From assembly GCA_900104375.1 (NCBI GenBank), contig LT629302.1:496001-560000 (forward strand): 64,000 bases of DNA, read 5' to 3'. Source of the stretch: Flavobacteriaceae bacterium MAR_2010_188. Lineage in GTDB: Bacteria > Bacteroidota > Bacteroidia > Flavobacteriales > Flavobacteriaceae. Position numbers and translations under genes: made by a program. Numbering within the stretch: position 1 is the first letter of the stretch; the number at the start of each line of letters is the position of its first letter. Below are positions 24,559-33,038 of the stretch, piece after piece. Under the pieces are notes generated by a model. The model made no database searches and was not told the DNA's origin. It worked only from the letters and a program-made list of their open reading frames with translations.

Positions 24559-25674
24559 ATGAATTCGAATTTAAGAGCATCCATTTTAAGTGTATTTTTT
24601 GTATCCTTTCTCTTCATTGGATGCAAAAATGACCAAAAGGAACCAACTGACAAACCTCAAGAAGTAGCACAATCCACCACTGCTGAAAGATGGTCTGAAG
24701 AAAAAGCAAATAATTGGTATAAAACGCAACCTTGGTTAAGAGGCGCAAATTTTAATCCAAGCACCGCCATTAACCAATTAGAATTTTGGCAAGAAGCAAC
24801 ATTTGACCCAGAAGCAATTGATAAAGAATTGGGCTGGGCACAAGCTATTGGTCTTAACTGTATGCGGGTTTATCTTCACCATGTTGCCTGGGAAGTCGAT
24901 AAAGTTGGCTTCAAAGAACGAATCGATACTTATTTATCGATTGCCTACAAACATAATATCAAAACAATCTTTGTGTTTTTTGATGATTGTTGGAATCCAA
25001 CCTACCAATCGGGGAAACAGCCAGAACCTAAACCAGGTGTACATAATTCTGGGTGGGTGAGAGACCCGGGTGATTTACTTAACAAATCTGATGATTTATA
25101 TCCTGTTCTTGAAGCCTACGTTAAAGATGTTCTAGAAACCTTCAAAAATGACGATAGAATCATTCTTTGGGATTTATACAATGAGCCAGGGAATTCTGGA
25201 TATGATAATAAATCCTTACCGCTCTTGAAAGAAGTTTTTGCTTGGGCGAGAAGTGTAGATCCACAACAACCTTTATCATCTGGTGTATGGAAAAAAAGTT
25301 TAGAGACTCTTAATAAATTTCAAGTTGAAAATTCTGATATCATTACTTATCATAATTACAATGATGAGGTAGAACATCAATCTACAATCGATTCGCTTAA
25401 AACCTACAATCGACCATTGATTTGTACTGAATATATGGCTCGCAAAAACAATAGCCGATTTAGTAATATTATGCCAATTTTAAAAGAACAGAAGATAGGC
25501 GCCATAAACTGGGGTCTCGTTGCAGGAAAGTCCAATACAAAGTACGCTTGGGACAGTCCGATTCCGGATGGTTCTGAACCTGAGCTATGGTTTCATGAGA
25601 TTTTTAGGAAAGATGGCACGCCCTATAAAGAAGATGAAGTAGAACTTATAAAGAAATTGACCGATAATAATTAA
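24559..25674 (+). CDS. lipoprotein glycoside hydrolase, GH5/cellulase-like TIM barrel
   Basis: A 371-residue protein with lipoprotein signal (MNSNLRASILSVFFVSFLFIGC). It folds as a cellulase-family barrel: NWYKTQPWLRGANFNPS is the first strand region, the acid/base glutamate is E209 in DLYNEPGNSG, and the candidate nucleophile is E291 in LICTEYMAR. The family cleaves beta-linked glycans such as glucans, mannans or xylans. It stands alone between transporter genes and a bidirectional terminator, away from the polysaccharide locus, so its substrate is open. Confidence 0.8.
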   Translation: MNSNLRASILSVFFVSFLFIGCKNDQKEPTDKPQEVAQSTTAERWSEEKANNWYKTQPWLRGANFNPSTAINQLEFWQEATFDPEAIDKELGWAQAIGLNCMRVYLHHVAWEVDKVGFKERIDTYLSIAYKHNIKTIFVFFDDCWNPTYQSGKQPEPKPGVHNSGWVRDPGDLLNKSDDLYPVLEAYVKDVLETFKNDDRIILWDLYNEPGNSGYDNKSLPLLKEVFAWARSVDPQQPLSSGVWKKSLETLNKFQVENSDIITYHNYNDEVEHQSTIDSLKTYNRPLICTEYMARKNNSRFSNIMPILKEQKIGAINWGLVAGKSNTKYAWDSPIPDGSEPELWFHEIFRKDGTPYKEDEVELIKKLTDNN

Positions 25675-25710
25675 CTAAGCTTAGAAATTTAATCTTTTAT
25701 ATAACCATAT

Positions 25711-25746
25711 AAAAATCCTCCTATCAGTGACGATAAGAGGATTTTT
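25711..25746. terminator. bidirectional intrinsic terminator
   Basis: AAAAATCCTC and GAGGATTTTT form a 10-bp stem around a 16-nt loop. A-runs and T-runs flank it on both sides, so it can end the GH5 gene on the plus strand and the DJ-1 gene on the minus strand. Confidence 0.8.
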
Positions 25747-25787
25747 GGTTTTAATATTTTCAACTTTAAATTTCTTGATTAACCGGA

Positions 25788-26471
25788 TTAACTTCCCCAA
25801 AAATTCATCAACGCTTTTGCGGTAGGTCCGGCTGATAAAGGATTTTGACCAGTAATCAATAATCCATCTTCTTCAACATGAGAAATAAATGGAACTACTC
25901 CGCTGTGGTAATCTGCACCTAATTCTTTTAATCGGTCTTGAAGAGTGTAAGGGATATTGTTAGACCTCATTGCTAATTTTTCTTCAGCATTAGAAAATCC
26001 GGTCACTCGTTTACCGGATAATATTGAAGGATTTAATTCTGCAGCCTTAATCAATGCGGCAGGTCCATGACATACTGCCGCCACTGGCTTCCCGCTTTTA
26101 ATAAAATCAAGAATTAATTGTCCACTTTTTTCGTTAAAAGCCAGATCAAAAATCGGTCCGTGTCCTCCTGGAAAAAATACCGCGTCGTAGTCTGAAGCTG
26201 AAATCGTATCTAATTTTTGAGTGTTTGATAAAGCCGCTTGGGCTTCAGGGTCATCTTTAAACCTTCGGTTAGAACCAGTTATGTTCTCGGTCAATTCGCT
26301 CATTTCGTCAATTGGAGGTTTGCCCCCTTTAGGACTTGCGAGCGTAACGATGTGTCCTTCATCCAGAAATTCGTAATAAGGGTCGGTAAATTCTCCAATC
26401 CATAGTCCGGTCTTGCTATCGGTATTTAATAATTCTTGGTGCGATGTAATTATAAAAAGTATTTTTTTCAT
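25788..26471 (-). CDS. DJ-1/PfpI family protein (class I glutamine amidotransferase-like, Hsp31-like)
   Basis: A 227-residue protein with the nucleophile elbow at C134 (AAVCHGPAAL), the conserved glutamate region near the N-terminus (WIGEFTDPYYEF, E27) and FFPGGHGPIFDL near 100-110. Length and motifs fit Hsp31-like glyoxalase III/deglycase relatives, which detoxify methylglyoxal or act as chaperones. It is transcribed alone, divergently from the FAD-dependent dehydrogenase gene. Confidence 0.88.
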   Translation of the reverse strand: MKKILFIITSHQELLNTDSKTGLWIGEFTDPYYEFLDEGHIVTLASPKGGKPPIDEMSELTENITGSNRRFKDDPEAQAALSNTQKLDTISASDYDAVFFPGGHGPIFDLAFNEKSGQLILDFIKSGKPVAAVCHGPAALIKAAELNPSILSGKRVTGFSNAEEKLAMRSNNIPYTLQDRLKELGADYHSGVVPFISHVEEDGLLITGQNPLSAGPTAKALMNFWGS

Positions 26472-26660
26472 GATGTTATGTTGGTTTTCATCAAAAGTAA
26501 GATGAGATATAATTTGAAGGCATCAGTATCCATTTTAATATTAGTCCGTTTAGATAAAATTCTGGGTGATTCGTTATAGGTTGAATATAATTATCAAAAA
26601 TTACAGATAATAATTAGCGAGAATCTAGCCAATTTAAGGTGGTTGATTAATTTTACACCC

Positions 26661-28235
26661 ATGAGTACACTTGTACAGATAATGGTTTTGCCGCATCAGC
26701 AAGAAGACAAAGAGTTGCTGCTTAAAATGGCGCTTGATAAATCACGCATCAAAAAGAAGGATGTTCGTGATTGGAGAATCCGCAAAAGATCTATAGACGC
26801 CAGAAGAGCCCCGGTAAAACTGAATCTTCAGATAGAGATTTGGCAAGGAAATGAGAAAAGGGAAGAAATACAGCCTTTTCTGCCTCAAGCAGTTTCAGAT
26901 TCAAAAAGAATAGCAATCATAGGAATGGGTCCAGCAGGCATGTATGCTGCACTGCGTGCAATTGAGGGCGGAATTAAACCCATAATTTTTGAAAGAGGTA
27001 AAGAGGTGCGCGCCAGAAGAAGGGATTTGGCGAAAATCACCAAGGAGCAAACTGTGAATCCAGAATCTAATTATTGCTTTGGTGAAGGTGGGGCCGGAAC
27101 ATTTTCTGACGGCAAACTCTATACCCGTTCCAAAAAAAGAGGCAACGTTCTTAAAGCGATGGAGTGGTTGGTGAATTTTGGAGCAGATGAAGATATTTTG
27201 GTAGATGCGCATCCACATATCGGTACCAACAAGCTTCCGAAGATAATCAGCAATATGCGCGAGGCGATTATAGAAGCTGGAGGTGAAGTTCATTTTGATT
27301 CAAAATTGACTGATATTAAAGTTGAAAGCAATCAGATTAAACAAATACAGATCAACAACGAATCGTGGTTTCAATTTGAAAATGTTGTACTGGCAACCGG
27401 ACATTCTGCAAGGGATATTTACTATCTCCTTCATTCTAAAAATATAAATATCGAGGCAAAACCATTTGCGATAGGGGTGAGGGTAGAGCACCAACAAGGA
27501 CTCATTGATAAAATTCAATATCATGGAGACGATGATAATCCTTATTTGCCTCCAGCTTCTTATAGTTTGGTGGAGCAAGTAGATAATATGGGGGTTTATT
27601 CGTTCTGTATGTGTCCTGGTGGAGTAATTGCGCCTTGTGCGACGGAACCAGATGAGGTTGTAACCAACGGCTGGAGTCCGAGCAAGAGAAATAATCCTTA
27701 TTCTAATTCGGGAATTGTGGTAAGCGTAGAACCCAAAGATTTACCGAACTATAAAGTTGATGATCCTTTTGTCAGTCTTAATTTTCAAAAGGCGGTAGAA
27801 AAATCCTGTTGGGAAGCAGCAGGAAAAACTCAAAAAGTTCCCGCCCAACGACTCATCGACTTTGTTGAAGGAAGAGTGTCTAAGGACTTTCCTAAAACCT
27901 CGTATCATCCCGGAATTGTAAGTGTTGATTTAACCAATGTTTTGCCTGAACTGTTATCCAAAAGACTGAAAAAAGCTTTTGTTGAATTTGGTAAAAAGAT
28001 GAAAGGTTATTATACCAATGAAGCGGTTATTCACGCACCAGAATCCAGGACTTCTTCAACCATTTTAATACCCAGAGACAATGAAACTTTATCTCACCCC
28101 GATGTAACAGGTCTGTATCCTTGTGGTGAAGGTGCTGGTTACGCAGGAGGAATTATTTCTGCGGCCATAGACGGTATTAACTGCGTTGATGCTATTTTGA
28201 AAAAATACACTGACGAAAAATTGAATTTAAGCTGA
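26661..28235 (+). CDS. FAD-dependent dehydrogenase (NAD(P)/FAD-dependent oxidoreductase)
   Basis: From ATG 26661 the protein has 524 residues; a TTG start six codons earlier is also in frame. After an N-terminal region of about 85 residues comes the dinucleotide-binding motif IIGMGPAGMYAALRA with FERG acidic end. FAD-family motifs VLATGHSARDIY and YPCGEGAGYAGGI follow (the latter near residue 495). The layout matches the uncharacterised FAD-dependent dehydrogenase group COG2509. Substrate and pathway are unknown. No operon partner is visible. Confidence 0.85.
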   Translation: MSTLVQIMVLPHQQEDKELLLKMALDKSRIKKKDVRDWRIRKRSIDARRAPVKLNLQIEIWQGNEKREEIQPFLPQAVSDSKRIAIIGMGPAGMYAALRAIEGGIKPIIFERGKEVRARRRDLAKITKEQTVNPESNYCFGEGGAGTFSDGKLYTRSKKRGNVLKAMEWLVNFGADEDILVDAHPHIGTNKLPKIISNMREAIIEAGGEVHFDSKLTDIKVESNQIKQIQINNESWFQFENVVLATGHSARDIYYLLHSKNINIEAKPFAIGVRVEHQQGLIDKIQYHGDDDNPYLPPASYSLVEQVDNMGVYSFCMCPGGVIAPCATEPDEVVTNGWSPSKRNNPYSNSGIVVSVEPKDLPNYKVDDPFVSLNFQKAVEKSCWEAAGKTQKVPAQRLIDFVEGRVSKDFPKTSYHPGIVSVDLTNVLPELLSKRLKKAFVEFGKKMKGYYTNEAVIHAPESRTSSTILIPRDNETLSHPDVTGLYPCGEGAGYAGGIISAAIDGINCVDAILKKYTDEKLNLS

Positions 28236-28304
28236 AATCATTATTGAGGTAAACCCGCAAAATCAGTCTGATGGGGCTCTTAGACTGTAATCCGTAGATT
28301 TTAT

Positions 28305-28688
28305 TTATAATACATATTTAGAGAAAATATCTTCTAATGCTTTTTCGGGATTACTATCTACTCCTGAATGAGTAAGTGAACTTTGAATCATAGTACTTCT
28401 ACAAGCGGTGAGCCACCCAAAGCGATCCGATAAATCTAATAGGCCGATTTTACCGCTGGATGCATCTCCTTGGCAAATAAGCTTCCAGGCATGTAGATAG
28501 TTTTCTAATACTTCCTTCTTTATTTCGCAGCTAAAGGCCTTCAGCTTAGCTTCATCAATTAGATATCTTATGTCTAGAAACTTTTTTCTTTTGCAAAAAA
28601 GAATCACTCCGATATTAAAGAACTCTTCTCGTTCAACTTTTGGCACAAGCCTTACAATTGTATATTTAAAGGTGAATTTATCTTGCAT
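28305..28688 (-). CDS. DUF3037 family protein
   Basis: A 127-residue protein (KYTIVRLVPKVEREEFFNIG near the start) that fits the DUF3037 family of unknown function. It overlaps the upstream HipA-like kinase gene by 11 bp, and these two families are often adjacent, which points to a joint role. It has no signal or membrane segment. No catalytic residues are evident. Confidence 0.8.
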   Translation of the reverse strand: MQDKFTFKYTIVRLVPKVEREEFFNIGVILFCKRKKFLDIRYLIDEAKLKAFSCEIKKEVLENYLHAWKLICQGDASSGKIGLLDLSDRFGWLTACRSTMIQSSLTHSGVDSNPEKALEDIFSKYVL

Positions 28689-29457
28689 CTTCAGCTTCTT
28701 TAACCAATAAGTCTAGTTTAGAAATCTTGGTAGTTATAAATTCAATATAGGCAGACCTCATTTCGCTAGCACTCAATTTTTCGGTGTCGCTCTCTAACCA
28801 TTCTTCTGGAATAGCAGATATAATATCGAGAATGGTATCCTTAGTTAGCAACTCTTTAATTATATCGGCGGCTTCAGCTAATTTTTCTGCCTTTTTCAAT
28901 AAAACATGATTTTTTATGAGAGGGAAAGTTCTTGATAAATGGTCTTTCCAAGTTTCCCAATTATGGTGAAAATAAAAGCTTGCACCATTATCTATAATCC
29001 ATAATTCTTTGTTCCAATATAAAAGGTTTGTATTCTTATCGGTTCGGTCTATATTACTGATTAAACTATCGAGCATCACAATCTTAGAAGCAGTCACCGC
29101 ATCGACTTGGGTAACTAATGGGTCATAGGTAATTGCAGACGATAAAAAGTGAAGTCCAAGATTTAGACCTACACTAAATTTAAGCAAGTCCTGAATTTCT
29201 TCGTCTGGTTCTGTTTTGCTAAATGATTCATCCAGATTCATAAAGACTAATTCGGGAACTTTAAGACCAATGGCTCGAGCAAGTTCACCTCCGATAAATT
29301 CCGCAATTAGAGCCATTTTACCTTGTCCGGCACCTCTAAATTTAAGCACGTAAAGAAATCCATCATCCGCTTTAACAATGGCTGGCAGTGAACCACCTTC
29401 TCGCAAAGGCTGCAAGTACTGAACAACATCTACGGTCCTAATGTCGATTTCTTTCAT
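28678..29457 (-). CDS. HipA-like kinase domain protein
   Basis: A 259-residue protein with a compact HipA-type Ser/Thr kinase fold. The ATP-binding region includes DGFLYVLKFRGAGQGKMAL (residues about 29-47). The catalytic loop is SNIDRTDKNTNLL (about 134-146), with the Asp and Asn expected for catalysis and metal binding, and the metal-binding DNG motif is in WIIDNGASF (about 152-160). Classical HipA (about 440 residues) has an extra N-terminal domain and a HipB antitoxin; neither is present here. It is coupled to DUF3037. The function could be regulatory, toxin-like or defensive. Confidence 0.8.
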   Translation of the reverse strand: MKEIDIRTVDVVQYLQPLREGGSLPAIVKADDGFLYVLKFRGAGQGKMALIAEFIGGELARAIGLKVPELVFMNLDESFSKTEPDEEIQDLLKFSVGLNLGLHFLSSAITYDPLVTQVDAVTASKIVMLDSLISNIDRTDKNTNLLYWNKELWIIDNGASFYFHHNWETWKDHLSRTFPLIKNHVLLKKAEKLAEAADIIKELLTKDTILDIISAIPEEWLESDTEKLSASEMRSAYIEFITTKISKLDLLVKEAEDAR

Positions 29458-29621
29458 AAATACAAGAATGATAACAAATATAAATCTTGTATCACGGATG
29501 AATGTATTTATTTGAAGAAAGCTGGGATATTAAATAAGATTGAGTAGATGATTGAGTTTGAAGTTTGGGGTTATATGAGGTTTAGGTGTTTGCACTCCAA
29601 GAAAATCTATTCCGATAAAGT

Positions 29622-29765
29622 TTAACCACCTACCTTTACTTCTTCTATTCTGGTAGAAGTGAATTCTTTGTAATCGCGTTTCTCTTTGGTGCTTATCATC
29701 GTTAATCTAACTAGACCATTCGGTACAATGGATTCTATAACGGTTAACTTTTTGTATTCATACAC
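29622..29765 (-). pseudogene. short gene remnant, unknown family
   Basis: A 47-codon minus-strand frame (possible GTG start) reads VYEYKKLTVIESIVPNGLVR at its front and ends TSTRIEEVKVGG. It looks like the C-terminus of a longer protein: beta-rich, no start codon context, preceded by a TAG. It is the only coding-like stretch in the 567-bp gap 29458-30024, which is otherwise AT-rich and holds the promoter region of the regulator gene. I do not recognise the family. Confidence 0.3.
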
Positions 29766-30024
29766 CTATGAAAATGATGATGAGTAAAAAAAATGAAACT
29801 AATTAATAAATAGACTAATTTTCATAATTTGATTTTTAGATTTTTTTTTGAGACTTAACTTTAAAATATTTTGTCATAAAATTAATCTGATTTCTAAATA
29901 GTTAAAATATTTTAATCCAAATTTCCTTAAATTTCAGAACCTTTTAAATGGACTAAAAGGCATACGTATTCAGGCAAAATTCTATATATTGTCTAATGCA
30001 TTTAATTGAGAGCCATTTTTTAAG

Positions 30025-32811
30025 ATGAAATTTCAAAAGACAATCAAACTTATATTCTGTCTGATTGTAGTACAAACCGCTTCAGCACAGTTTACACCTC
30101 CTTTTAAGAATTATAATTTATCCAACCTTAACGCCGGTAATCAAAATTGGGACGTATCCCGTAGTGATGAGGGTGAACTTTATTTTGCCAATCATAAGGG
30201 GCTCTTAGAATATGATGGATTAAGATGGAAACTCTTACAGATTCCCAATAAAACCACCTTACGTTCGGTTTTAGCGCATAAGAATCGTGTATACATTGGA
30301 TCTTATGAAGAATTTGGTTTCTGGGAAAGAGATTCCAAAGGCATACTAAAGTACTTTTCTCTGAGCGAAGGAATGTCGGATAAAATATCTTCGGATGAGG
30401 AAATCTGGCAAATCATAGCTTTCAGTGATAAAATTGTATTCAGGTCATTTAGGAATCTCTATATCTATGATTCAAGCGGAAAAATTGTAAAGAAAACACC
30501 GAATTCCGTAGTTATTTCCTGTAGTGTGGTCAATAACAGATTACTTGTTGCCACTTTAACCCATGGCATATACGAGTTAACCGATTCAGACTATATTGAA
30601 TACTACAATTCCCCTGAACTCAATGGCATCAAGATTATCTCGATTATCGAGAAGAACGATCAACTTTATCTTACTACAGCACTAAATGGCTCCTTCTATC
30701 TTTCAGAAAAGCTTACACCCGATAAGTCCGAAATTAATGAGCTCATTAAACAGCATCAGCTAAACGATTTTTCCACTCTAGAAAATGGAAACATGATTTT
30801 TGGGACCATTAAAAATGGAGTTTATGTAACTGACCCGAAAGGTAAAGTCCTCTATAATATCAATAAAGAAAACGGGCTGGCAAACAATACCATATTGAGT
30901 CAATTTTTAGATGTTGATAATCGATTATGGCTGGGTCTAGATAACGGTATTTCTTCCATAGATCTAGAGAATAAGGTTAGCTTCTACAATGATGTATCAG
31001 GTCGGCTCGGTGCAGTTTATGATGTAATCAAATATCAAAACACCTTTTATATTGGCAGTAATACCGGTTTGTTTTATTTGGACACAAACGGAGAATTGCA
31101 ATTTATAGAAGGCTCTCAAGGGCAAGTATGGAGTTTAGATGAATTAGATGATCAGCTCCTTTGCGGTCATAATAATGGGACATTTTTAGTAAAGAACAAA
31201 TCCTTAGAACCTATAAGTAATTATACTGGTGGTTGGACCATCAAAAAAGTTGTTGACTCTCCAGATAGATATGTCCAAGGAACCTACGCTGGGCTAATCG
31301 GTTTTAAGAACGACGGAGATAATTGGCAGTCCAAATATTTAGGTAAAACTACGATGCCTTTAAAACACATAGCGTTAGAAGACGATCAAACAATCTGGGC
31401 TGCACATACCTATAAAGGAATTTATAAAATTAAAATTGAAGATTCTTGGGATAGTATTAAATCGATATCAGATTATGGGAACACGGGTATAGGGAGCGAT
31501 TATAATGTTAGGGTTTATAAACTTAAGAATGCCATATGTTTTAAAACCAATGAAGGTTGGAAAAAATATGAACCTCTCTTAGATAGTATAGTTTCGCATG
31601 ATTATCTTAATAAAACATTGGGGAAAGACTCTTACATTATTTCAGAGGAGTTTGACGAAAATTTTGTGCTTAAGACATCTGACGATGCCATCTCCTTTAG
31701 AAACTTTAATAAACAGGAATACTTTATAATTGGCAGTGATTTCTTCGATGACCGACTTATAGTAGGATACGAGAATGTTTCTTCAATCGGGGATTCCTTA
31801 TACGCTCTAAATCTTAACGACGGTTTTGCGCTGATAGATAAAAATCTAAAGATTGAAAACAGCCTAAGTGTACCCATACTTCAGAATATTCAGATTAATC
31901 GAGAATATTTGAAGCTTGGTTCTCAAGAGGAAATAAACTTACACTTTAATGATAATTTAAGGTTAGTACTTAACTCTCCAAAATCCTTTAATTACTTTCT
32001 TGAATATCTCTTGTCAGAAAGTGACGATTCTAAATGGACAAAGGTTGAAGGAAATGAGATTTATCTAACAAATCTATCTGCTGGACAGAATAACCTTAAG
32101 GTCCGTAGCAACAACCAACTTGGTAAGTATTCTGAAGCCAAATCAATACTTCTTACAGTTTCCCCGCCATGGTACCAAGATACTGCGGGCTACCTTCTTT
32201 ATTTGTTAGTGGCAATAATGTTAGTCCTGCTCTTCTATTTTCTGCATAAACGCAAAATTGAAAAGGAGCAAGGGTTACTTAAAACTGCTCTAGAAGAAGA
32301 GCAGAAAGAAATATTGAATCAGAAAACCTTAGAAAATGAAAAAAGGATTGTAAACTTGAAGAATGAAGCTTTAAAGAATGAAGTTCAACTAAAGAGTAAG
32401 CAATTGGCTAATACTGCAATGGCATTGGTAAGAAAAAATGAAACCCTCTTGGAAATTAAACAGGATTTGGTAGAAAATAAGAAAGGATTCGATAATTTCT
32501 ATTCTTATAAAAAATTGATCAAAAGGGTAGATAATTCAATATCACATAAAGATGAATGGGAAATCTTTGAGAATAATTTTAATCAAGTTCACGAAGAGTT
32601 TTTTGAAGAGATTAAATTGAAACATCCTAACTTAAACCATAAGGATCTTAAAGTTTGTGCCTACATCAAAATGAACTTATCGTCCAAAGAAATAGCACCG
32701 CTTATGAATATTTCGGTAAGAGGTGTTGAAACTTACAGATATCGCTTAAAAAAGAAGTTAGATTTAGAAAATGACATTTCTATGTCCGATTATTTGATAA
32801 ATTTCGAATAA
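30025..32811 (+). CDS. SusR-like regulator: periplasmic propeller sensor, membrane helix, LuxR-type HTH
   Basis: A 928-residue transmembrane regulator. A signal peptide (IKLIFCLIVVQTASAQ) leads to about 600 residues of two-component-regulator propeller repeats (NQNWDVSRSDEGELYFANHKG and RLWLGLDNGISSID are blades). A Y_Y_Y-type domain follows (about 640-712), then one membrane helix (about 718-740), a coiled coil (about 742-835) and a C-terminal LuxR/GerE helix-turn-helix (about 868-928, SSKEIAPLMNISVRGVETYRYRLKKKL in outline). There is no histidine kinase domain, so it resembles SusR rather than a hybrid two-component system. It probably senses oligosaccharide in the periplasm and activates the susC operon downstream. 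Confidence 0.88.
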   Translation: MKFQKTIKLIFCLIVVQTASAQFTPPFKNYNLSNLNAGNQNWDVSRSDEGELYFANHKGLLEYDGLRWKLLQIPNKTTLRSVLAHKNRVYIGSYEEFGFWERDSKGILKYFSLSEGMSDKISSDEEIWQIIAFSDKIVFRSFRNLYIYDSSGKIVKKTPNSVVISCSVVNNRLLVATLTHGIYELTDSDYIEYYNSPELNGIKIISIIEKNDQLYLTTALNGSFYLSEKLTPDKSEINELIKQHQLNDFSTLENGNMIFGTIKNGVYVTDPKGKVLYNINKENGLANNTILSQFLDVDNRLWLGLDNGISSIDLENKVSFYNDVSGRLGAVYDVIKYQNTFYIGSNTGLFYLDTNGELQFIEGSQGQVWSLDELDDQLLCGHNNGTFLVKNKSLEPISNYTGGWTIKKVVDSPDRYVQGTYAGLIGFKNDGDNWQSKYLGKTTMPLKHIALEDDQTIWAAHTYKGIYKIKIEDSWDSIKSISDYGNTGIGSDYNVRVYKLKNAICFKTNEGWKKYEPLLDSIVSHDYLNKTLGKDSYIISEEFDENFVLKTSDDAISFRNFNKQEYFIIGSDFFDDRLIVGYENVSSIGDSLYALNLNDGFALIDKNLKIENSLSVPILQNIQINREYLKLGSQEEINLHFNDNLRLVLNSPKSFNYFLEYLLSESDDSKWTKVEGNEIYLTNLSAGQNNLKVRSNNQLGKYSEAKSILLTVSPPWYQDTAGYLLYLLVAIMLVLLFYFLHKRKIEKEQGLLKTALEEEQKEILNQKTLENEKRIVNLKNEALKNEVQLKSKQLANTAMALVRKNETLLEIKQDLVENKKGFDNFYSYKKLIKRVDNSISHKDEWEIFENNFNQVHEEFFEEIKLKHPNLNHKDLKVCAYIKMNLSSKEIAPLMNISVRGVETYRYRLKKKLDLENDISMSDYLINFE

Positions 32812-32846
32812 ATACTCTACGATTTTACATATTCCTCGTTTTAAAC

Positions 32847-32955
32847 TACGTCAATACTACGTCAGACTGTTAATTTTTGTCTTAATAAATCATCATTATT
32901 GTAGTTTTATCATACGTCAATCAGCTTTTCTTTCTGCCCCTATTCCTGTGACGTA
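32847..32955. promoter_or_regulatory. four TACGTCA sites upstream of susC, candidate regulator operator
   Basis: TACGTCA occurs at 32847-32853 and 32858-32864 (11 bp apart, same helix face; the extended ACTACGTCA is shared), at 32913-32919, and inverted at 32949-32955. All lie in the 227-bp gap between the regulator gene and susC. Two lie before and two after a promoter-like pair of boxes. The arrangement suits a dimeric HTH activator or repressor. Confidence 0.5.
32876..32909 (+). promoter_or_regulatory. possible susC promoter
   Basis: TTTG at 32876-32879 and TAGTTTTA at 32902-32909 resemble the Bacteroidota -33/-7 boxes (TTTG and TAnnTTTG), with 7 of 8 bases in the -7 box but a spacer of 22 bp, slightly long. 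The tandem TACGTCA sites lie just upstream, in an activator position. Confidence 0.35.
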
Positions 32956-33038
32956 ATCAAAAAGTAAATGAATTCTTAATCTTTCGTTAAGATCATTTTA
33001 TCTTGTATTCAACTAACAATTAATAAAGTCAAATTAAT

